A stretch of 11,390 nucleotides of DNA from Candidatus Njordarchaeota archaeon (lineage in GTDB: Archaea; Asgardarchaeota; Njordarchaeia; Njordarchaeales; JAHKLH01), in contig JAHKLH010000030.1 in NCBI GenBank assembly GCA_029856635.1, positions 1-11,390 of the forward strand. Direction: 5' to 3'. The notes beneath the pieces were generated by a model. The model made no database searches. It saw nothing but the letters and a program-made list of their open reading frames with translations, and was not told the DNA's origin. The translations under genes were made by a program, and so were the position numbers. Every line of letters begins with the position of its first letter. Position 1 is the stretch's first letter. Of the stretch, positions 6,521 to 11,390 are shown piece by piece.

Positions 6521-7357
6521 ATGATAAAAGTAGTTATTCCGCAAATAAAATTAAAGCAAGGAAATAAAGATGAAAATTTAGAATTAACTATAGACATCAT
6601 CAAGAGATATTTCAACGAAAAGAAACCAACACTCATAGTGTTTCCAGAACTCTCTATCATTGGATACTTCATAGCAGATGCCATGTATGAAGCTGCAGAA
6701 CCACTAAATGGTCCTACAATATCTCGAATTGCTGAAATATTAGATGAAAAAGGCAATCTTGCTGTTGGAATAGGAATTCCTGAACTGGATCTTAGAAAAA
6801 GAGGACTCATTTATAATACTTATGTTCTAATCTCATCTGGAAAAATAATGGGCGTATGGAGAAAAACCCACTTGCCGACATTCGGCGTTTTTGAAGAACA
6901 TAGATATTTTGCTAGAAATGCAGAACACGGACTGGTAGTTGAGTTTCATGGAATGAAATTTGGAGTCATGATATGTTATGATGCTTTTTTCCCAGAAATC
7001 GCAAGAATTTACTCACTAAAGGGGGCTGATGCGATAATTGTTCCGGCAAGTTCTCCGTTGCCTTCAAGAGAATTATGGGATCCTATTCTCCGAGCTCGAG
7101 CAATTGAAAATGGCGTCTACATAATTTTCTCAAATCACGTCGGTTATCGCGATGGACTAATGTTTTTCGGTGAAAGTCGAATAATAGATCCAACGGGGAT
7201 TATAATAGCAAAAGCACCAGCATTTGAAGAGTATGTTCTTGAAGTAGAAATAAGTCCATCAAGAGTTGAATTTGCACGAAGAGTTAGACCAACATTAAGA
7301 GATTTAGATACTCGCGTGATAGAAGTACTCTATAGAGAATCAAAGCCTAAAACTTGA
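6521..7357 (+). CDS. Nitrilase-superfamily amidohydrolase, possible glutaminase partner of NadE
   Basis: This is a carbon-nitrogen hydrolase of 278 residues with the complete Glu-Lys-Cys triad: Glu43 in FPELSIIGY, Lys115 in WRKTHLP and Cys152 in MICYDAFFPE. The start is ATG 6521, because GGTGA at 6511-6515 is spaced correctly for it; a GTG three codons earlier lies within that site. Around Lys115 the reading LPTFGVFEEHRYF, and later NHVGYRDGLMFFGESRIIDP and APAFEEYVLEV, resemble the glutaminase domain of glutamine-dependent NAD synthetases (LPNYGVFDE.RYF and N.VG.QD.L.F.G.S) as well as other nitrilase branches. It follows nadE by 12 bp, so the two are surely co-transcribed. I infer a glutaminase acting in trans for NadE. 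An alternative is an amidase of the omega-amidase, N-carbamoyl or nitrilase type unrelated to NAD. Class assignment is firm; the substrate is not. Confidence 0.85.
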   Translation: MIKVVIPQIKLKQGNKDENLELTIDIIKRYFNEKKPTLIVFPELSIIGYFIADAMYEAAEPLNGPTISRIAEILDEKGNLAVGIGIPELDLRKRGLIYNTYVLISSGKIMGVWRKTHLPTFGVFEEHRYFARNAEHGLVVEFHGMKFGVMICYDAFFPEIARIYSLKGADAIIVPASSPLPSRELWDPILRARAIENGVYIIFSNHVGYRDGLMFFGESRIIDPTGIIIAKAPAFEEYVLEVEISPSRVEFARRVRPTLRDLDTRVIEVLYRESKPKT

Positions 7358-7452
7358 GACTTTTGCCATAAAACATTAAAGGATGGTATTTTCCGAGTGT
7401 TGATGACTTAAAGCGCAAAATCGCTGAATAATTCTTTTGTTTAAATTCAAAA

Positions 7453-8142
7453 TTATGTTATATATCCGTATTTTCTCAAATAAAATAGAACATCTTCATC
7501 AGTTAAATCACGCCACTCTTTGTACGCATCCGCAACGGCGAAATATGGAATTGGACTCCTAATATTCAGACAAAAAATAGCATTAACGAGGGGTTCTAGT
7601 CTCTTAAGCGCATCAATGCATCCTGTCGGTACAGCAATGTATATTCTCTTAGGATTTCTCTTTTTAACATAGTTTACAGCTGCAAACATTGTGAATCCAG
7701 CAGCAATTCCATCATCAACTAGTATAATATTCTTCTCTTCGATCCTCACTTTTCCAACCACTTGGCTAAAGACTTTCTCTCTTCGTTTTATCTCTTGCAA
7801 AACTTTTTTAACTAGACCTTTTATTGTTTCATCATCAATATTCAGAGCAAACTTTAGTCTCTCGTCAATGAAAACATCTCCATCTGGGGATAAAGCTCCG
7901 AAACCGGCTTCAGTATCCCAAGGAATTGGGATTCTCCTAACAATTACTAAACCAAGCGGCGCTTTTAATCTCTTAGCAATAACGCATCCAATAGGAACGC
8001 CGCCTCGAGGCACAGCCAAAACAACTAGATTCTCCTTTACTTCAAGTTTTTCCTCTAGAAATCTTGCTAATTTTTCTCCAGCATGCTCCCGATTACTGAA
8101 GACAAAAAACTTGTTTCGAAGAGAGTGATTATCTATAATCAT
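7453..8142 (-). CDS. Predicted phosphoribosyltransferase (COG1926-like)
   Basis: This 229-residue protein of the type I phosphoribosyltransferase fold starts at ATG (complement of 8140-8142). FSNREHAGEKLA near residues 15-26 and AVPRGGVPIG at 43-52 are typical of the stand-alone predicted phosphoribosyltransferases. IPWDTEAGFGALSPDGDVFI at 73-92 corresponds to the usual N.E.AIGAV region. The PRPP-binding loop is LVDDGIAAGFTM at 141-152. The Thr normally found in DDGIATG is Ala here, which may weaken phosphate contact, although the following Thr151 is kept. A C-terminal extension with SPIPYFAVADAYKEWRDLTD is also family-typical. Substrate and pathway are unknown for the family. The gene is convergent with the amidohydrolase gene (95 bp apart) and divergent from asnB. 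An upstream GGGT (complement of 8150-8153) is a weak ribosome binding site. Confidence 0.85.
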   Translation of the reverse strand: MIIDNHSLRNKFFVFSNREHAGEKLARFLEEKLEVKENLVVLAVPRGGVPIGCVIAKRLKAPLGLVIVRRIPIPWDTEAGFGALSPDGDVFIDERLKFALNIDDETIKGLVKKVLQEIKRREKVFSQVVGKVRIEEKNIILVDDGIAAGFTMFAAVNYVKKRNPKRIYIAVPTGCIDALKRLEPLVNAIFCLNIRSPIPYFAVADAYKEWRDLTDEDVLFYLRKYGYIT

Positions 8143-8276
8143 TAAGCATACCCAAAGATGTTTATGTTATTCTTAAACTTAAGATTGTAAAAGTAGAGAA
8201 TCATGAGTACTTTTTAAGTTATTAAGATTTTGCACATTTTCTATATGGTTATCTTCTCTTCAAGCGGAGATGAACA
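8143..8276. promoter_or_regulatory. Divergent promoter region between phosphoribosyltransferase gene and asnB
   Basis: The 134-bp spacer must hold promoters for both genes. Candidate AT-rich boxes are TTTTTAAG at 8211-8218 for asnB, and the CTTAAACTTAAG stretch around 8172-8183 for the minus strand. Neither is a strong TATA match, so start sites cannot be placed with confidence. GGAGATGA at 8266-8273 is the asnB ribosome binding site. Confidence 0.35.
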
Positions 8277-9707
8277 TTGTGCGGAATTGCATGTGTTTAT
8301 TCTCAAAATAAATCCATCGGAGAATTATTACTCAAGATGCTAAAGATATTGAAGCACAGAGGACCCAATGGAAGTGGAATCGTGGTAAATGGAAAATGCA
8401 GATACGGAAAACTTGAGGAATTGAACCCAATTTCTGGGAATTTAGGACTTGGCCACAATCGATTGGCAATAACCGGAAAAGGATTACAACCAATTCCTAA
8501 TGAAAATGAGTCCCTTTGGATCGCACATGATGGAGAAATCTACAATTATGGAGTTCTTCGTGAAGTATTACGCAGTAAAAATCACACTTTTAGAACTACT
8601 ACTGACTCAGAAGTAATATTACATGCCTATGAGGAAAAGACGTTGCAATCATTAGATGGTGATTTTGCGTTTGTTATAGTTGATTTTGATTCAGAAAGAA
8701 TTGAAGCATACAGAGATTTCATAGGTATTCGCCCCTTATTTTTCTGCGAGGATCCTAAAGGAATACAAATAGCATCTGAGAGAAAAGCATTTCTATCATC
8801 TGAAAATATTAGTCGTCTTCCACCTGGATATAGATTAATCGTAGAAGATGGAAATCTCTCAATCGAAAAAGTTGAAAGTGTGGAGGATTTAATTACATCT
8901 CCGGTGGATATGAACGAGGAGAAAGCCATTATAACACTTTTGCAATTAATAAGATCAGCACTTATAAAACGAAAATATCCAAAAGTAGGAATATTTTTCT
9001 CTGGCGGAATTGATAGCTCAGTTATCGCCAAAATTGCATCAGAAATTTGTGAAGAAACAGTTCTAATAACAGTTGGAACTAGAGACTCAATAGATTTAAA
9101 GAGAGCAATTGACGCAAGCAGAAAATTAAGAATTCCATTAGAAACAGTTGTTATTGAATCTCCAGAAACTGTAATAGATTATGCAAAGAAAACAATCAGA
9201 GCTATTGACGAAATAGATCCTTTGAAAGTGTCTATTGGAATTCCCATTTACATTGCTGCTGAAAAAGCAAGAGAATTAGGAATAAGAGTAGTTCTTACAG
9301 GACAAGGTGCTGATGAATTATTTGGAGGATATGCAAAATATTTGCGAGTTAAAAATCCACTCATGGAAATGCATAATGATCTAAAGAATATTCATCTAAA
9401 TAATTTAGAAAGAGATGACCATTGCATAATGGCAAGTAGCATAGAAATGCGATCACCATATTTAGACAAAGCACTTGTTGCGTTTGCTGTTAGATTACCT
9501 CTAAAATTCAAAATAAGGAATGGAGTAAGAAAATGGATTCTGAGACAAGTTGGCAAAAGATTAGGATTACCAAAAGAAGTTGTTTTAGGAGCAAAGAAAG
9601 CTATTCAATATGGCTCCGGCGTACATAAGATTTTGCTAAAACAAGCTAAAAAACATAAGCTGAGTTTAAGAGAATTCTTAAGCAGATCAATCAAAGCAGA
9701 AAATTAA
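8277..9707 (+). CDS. asnB: Asparagine synthetase (glutamine-hydrolysing), AsnB type
   Basis: AsnB hydrolyses glutamine in an N-terminal class II amidotransferase domain and uses the ammonia and ATP to turn aspartate into asparagine. The start is TTG 8277, fixed by two facts: Cys2 must become the N-terminal nucleophile after Met removal (MCGIACVY), and GGAGATGA at 8266-8273 is correctly spaced. The glutaminase domain spans about residues 2-200. The synthetase domain has the pyrophosphatase loop SGGIDSS at 242-248, GQGADELFGGYAKY, and SIEMRSPYLDKAL. The protein has 476 residues. It lacks roughly the last 80-100 residues of bacterial AsnB, which I believe is common for short archaeal forms. Two glutaminase signature positions differ: RGPD is RGPN (Asn31), and the NGEIYN Asn is Asp85 in HDGEIYN. 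Other asparagine-synthetase-like amidotransferases cannot be excluded. Confidence 0.88.
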   Translation: MCGIACVYSQNKSIGELLLKMLKILKHRGPNGSGIVVNGKCRYGKLEELNPISGNLGLGHNRLAITGKGLQPIPNENESLWIAHDGEIYNYGVLREVLRSKNHTFRTTTDSEVILHAYEEKTLQSLDGDFAFVIVDFDSERIEAYRDFIGIRPLFFCEDPKGIQIASERKAFLSSENISRLPPGYRLIVEDGNLSIEKVESVEDLITSPVDMNEEKAIITLLQLIRSALIKRKYPKVGIFFSGGIDSSVIAKIASEICEETVLITVGTRDSIDLKRAIDASRKLRIPLETVVIESPETVIDYAKKTIRAIDEIDPLKVSIGIPIYIAAEKARELGIRVVLTGQGADELFGGYAKYLRVKNPLMEMHNDLKNIHLNNLERDDHCIMASSIEMRSPYLDKALVAFAVRLPLKFKIRNGVRKWILRQVGKRLGLPKEVVLGAKKAIQYGSGVHKILLKQAKKHKLSLREFLSRSIKAEN

Positions 9708-9769
9708 CAAAGCTCAGTTTACATCATCAATTTATTCGCTAGTGCATTGGAAAAGTGATTAATGTTTTC

Positions 9770-10405
9770 TTATAAGTAATGTTGCAAGTATGCATCCATG
9801 TTTTTGATTCTTAATAAACCACTGTTTAGGATGCTCGAATATAGGATTGTTTGATGTTTCCTAGTGGACTTTATCAATCTTCTCATCATGTTGCTTAAGG
9901 TGGAGCGATAGTCTATTAATAAGCAGAGGGATATCATGAATATCAAGCCTACTGATATTTCATGCTTGTAGAATAATAATGCTTCAAACAATGAGAAATT
10001 TGGATTATAGTTTACATAGTATGTTATAACCTGATTTAAGAATTCCCCCGGAACTATTTTAATCGTAAGAGAACTTTCGCTTTCAGTTATGGTTGCGTTC
10101 ACCCAGCATTTAATTAAAAGCTTATCATCTAAATGCAATTTGTGACCATCGAATAGGAATATTTCTTTCAAAGTCCACACTTTTCTGAAGATAACATTCG
10201 CCCACGAGAATAGTTTTTTACTAAAGATAAACAACCGAGTTTCTACATAAATATTATCGCGGCGAATTACATATGTAATGGGATTTCTAGGAACTGAGTA
10301 TGTATTAAAGTATACCTCGTGATCGAAGCTTGTATTCTGTATTAAAACTCTACCATAATCTGTTTGATATGATATGACTGCAAGTCTAGTCCCAATTATT
10401 ATCAT
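9770..10405 (-). CDS. Unrecognised single-pass membrane protein
   Basis: I do not recognise this 211-residue protein. The first 148 residues are strand-rich with many aromatic residues and possible N-glycosylation sites at Asn24 and Asn103. Residues 149-165 (EISVGLIFMISLCLLID) form one membrane helix, and about 45 basic residues follow. The positive-inside rule puts the long N-terminal part outside the cell, yet there is no signal peptide. The frame is open for only 12 more codons upstream, to TAA at 10442-10444, with no ATG, GTG or TTG. The gene may therefore have lost its 5' end, or export may use the helix itself. There is no ribosome binding site before the ATG. An AT-rich TTTAAATTTAA at 10441-10451 is a possible TATA element for a nearly leaderless mRNA. 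It follows the next membrane gene by 65 bp on the same strand. Confidence 0.6.
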   Translation of the reverse strand: MIIIGTRLAVISYQTDYGRVLIQNTSFDHEVYFNTYSVPRNPITYVIRRDNIYVETRLFIFSKKLFSWANVIFRKVWTLKEIFLFDGHKLHLDDKLLIKCWVNATITESESSLTIKIVPGEFLNQVITYYVNYNPNFSLFEALLFYKHEISVGLIFMISLCLLIDYRSTLSNMMRRLIKSTRKHQTILYSSILNSGLLRIKNMDAYLQHYL

Positions 10406-10470
10406 ATAATGCGTTATTTTATCTAGTAAGAATTCATTAATTTAAATTTAATTAGCACCAAAGTAATGAA

Positions 10471-11142
10471 TTAATGAGATTTCAATCGTGCTAAAAATTC
10501 ATCTAAAACTTCTTTTACTCGCATCTTTCCAAATCCGCTTATAGCCAAAGCAATTGAGCCATCTGGCTTAATTATAACTACATCTAATCTAAGTACATAA
10601 AGAAAAGCACAAACAACGAGAGGAGCAAACATTCCTCCGAAAAATTCGAGAATATCCAACTTAATATGATAAATAAAGGTAACCACAAATGGAGAAATCA
10701 CTACAAAAAGACAAAGAAGTCCAAGAATTAGAATAATGATTTTCCGTAACCTATAAGGTCCACGTTTTGTTTCAACGACATAATTGCTTTCAATTTTTGC
10801 ACGCTTATAGAAAAGGTATTCCCTTGAATATTGCCCCGAGAGAGCTGCGAGAAGTCCTAGTATGAACACAAAAGGCCAAATAATCTTGTGAGTTTCAATA
10901 TCAATATTAATGTAGTTTTCTTTTAACTCAATTTTTGCATGAGTTAATGAATACGGAATACTCCCAATGAAGCAAATTATACTCATTACGAACATACCAA
11001 TCCAGAAAACCAATCCTATTTCTCTAAGAGGAGATACGAGAACACAGATTGAGAATAATAATAGAAAAAGCGTGACTAGAAAAGTTTCTGAAACCAAAGT
11101 AATTCTTTTAATGTTTAACGAAATATACATCGAACTTTTCAT
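10471..11142 (-). CDS. Unrecognised five-helix membrane protein
   Basis: This 223-residue protein has predicted membrane helices at about residues 18-38, 42-62, 87-103, 135-158 and 168-186. Between helices 3 and 4 lies a basic loop (REYLFYKRAKIE and KRGPYRLRK), which suggests a cytoplasmic side. The C-terminal 35 residues are soluble, with a strand-like VVIIKPDGSIALAI followed by a basic amphipathic helix (MRVKEVLDEFLARLKSH). No family is recognised and no catalytic motif is visible. ATG at the complement of 11140-11142 is used; a second ATG four codons on is possible. There is no Shine-Dalgarno sequence, so a short-leader transcript is likely. It may be co-transcribed with the single-pass protein after it. 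Confidence 0.7.
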   Translation of the reverse strand: MKSSMYISLNIKRITLVSETFLVTLFLLLFSICVLVSPLREIGLVFWIGMFVMSIICFIGSIPYSLTHAKIELKENYINIDIETHKIIWPFVFILGLLAALSGQYSREYLFYKRAKIESNYVVETKRGPYRLRKIIILILGLLCLFVVISPFVVTFIYHIKLDILEFFGGMFAPLVVCAFLYVLRLDVVIIKPDGSIALAISGFGKMRVKEVLDEFLARLKSH

Positions 11143-11173
11143 TTCTAAAAAACCGATTTTTCCATGAATATTA

Positions 11174-11186
11174 ACTTATAAAAAAT
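11174..11186 (-). promoter_or_regulatory. TATA-like box of the five-helix membrane protein gene
   Basis: On the minus strand this reads CTTATAA-like sequence within a T-rich run (TTTTTTATAAG on the complement). It is centred about 38 nt before the ATG, which gives a predicted leader of roughly 12 nt and agrees with the absence of a ribosome binding site. Confidence 0.45.
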
Positions 11187-11330
11187 ATAGGAAATACTTA
11201 TCTTATAGCTACTAGTTTTGAATCATATTCGCTATTGTCGGCTTATTATATTTGAATACAATGCTTTAAATTTTCTCTGATTTGATTATTAATTTGAAGA
11301 AAGTTTATCTCTTTATTAAATTAGGAATTT

Positions 11331-11343
11331 TTTCATGATGAAA
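11331..11343. repeat. 13-bp inverted repeat near the window end
   Basis: TTTCAT and ATGAAA flank a single G, and the symmetry extends imperfectly to GAATT/AATTC on the outside. The surrounding 11187-11390 holds no gene that I can support. It may be an operator or hairpin of a gene beyond the window. Confidence 0.3.
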
Positions 11344-11390
11344 ATTCGAATAACTTAATCACCAAATAAAAACCTAGAGAATTTCATAAG

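Noticed and set aside
6295..6810. 171-codon minus-strand frame across the nadE/amidohydrolase junction
   Set aside because: It is the complement of two well-supported genes and has no recognisable motif.
7358..7411. C-terminal continuation of the amidohydrolase through its TGA
   Set aside because: The frame stays open for 17 codons after TGA 7355, but this is expected by chance fairly often, the residues show no family pattern, and the protein is already of normal length.
7691..8128. 145-codon plus-strand frame
   Set aside because: It lies wholly inside the phosphoribosyltransferase gene on the other strand, is Ser/Thr/Phe-rich as typical for an antisense shadow, and resembles no family.

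Overview
This is a low-GC (by eye about one third G+C) chromosomal segment from an archaeon. The evidence is a TFIIB-like factor (TFB) with an N-terminal zinc ribbon, TATA-like boxes upstream of genes, and a recurrent GGTGA ribosome binding site 4-5 nt before several starts. Arginine is encoded mostly by AGA. I see nothing that fixes the lineage. A thermophilic member of the Thermoproteota/TACK group is a reasonable guess, but only a guess. No rRNA, tRNA, CRISPR array, insertion sequence or phage gene was recognised.

Layout. (1) 45-1434, plus: a secreted DUF2330-like domain followed in the same frame by a multi-helix membrane region, broken by one in-frame TGA and then by a probable one-base frameshift. 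It reads as a recently decayed gene or as a gene carrying sequence errors. (2) 1335-1698: AT-rich spacer with a 14-bp perfect palindrome and the TFB promoter. (3) 1708-2709: a divergent TFB. (4) 2768-5194: a large stand-alone PglZ-domain protein of the alkaline phosphatase superfamily, without the other BREX genes. (5) 5278-5547, minus: a UPF0175 antitoxin-like protein with no toxin beside it. (6) 5642-7357, plus: nadE (NAD synthetase) and a nitrilase-superfamily amidohydrolase in a tight two-gene operon. (7) 7453-8142, minus: a predicted phosphoribosyltransferase. (8) 8277-9707, plus: an asparagine synthetase (AsnB) with a TTG start. (9) 9770-11142, minus: two unrecognised membrane proteins.

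How the genes fit together. The clearest functional unit is nadE plus the amidohydrolase. In bacterial and eukaryotic glutamine-dependent NAD synthetases these two domains are fused, so the pair may be a two-subunit glutamine-dependent NAD synthetase. AsnB is a second glutamine-amidotransferase-type ATP-dependent amide-forming enzyme nearby. TFB and PglZ lie on the same strand 58 bp apart and may be co-transcribed. The TFB lacks recognisable B-reader and B-linker motifs. PglZ keeps all the metal-ligand motifs, so it is probably an active enzyme of unknown substrate. The two ends of the window hold poorly conserved envelope proteins.
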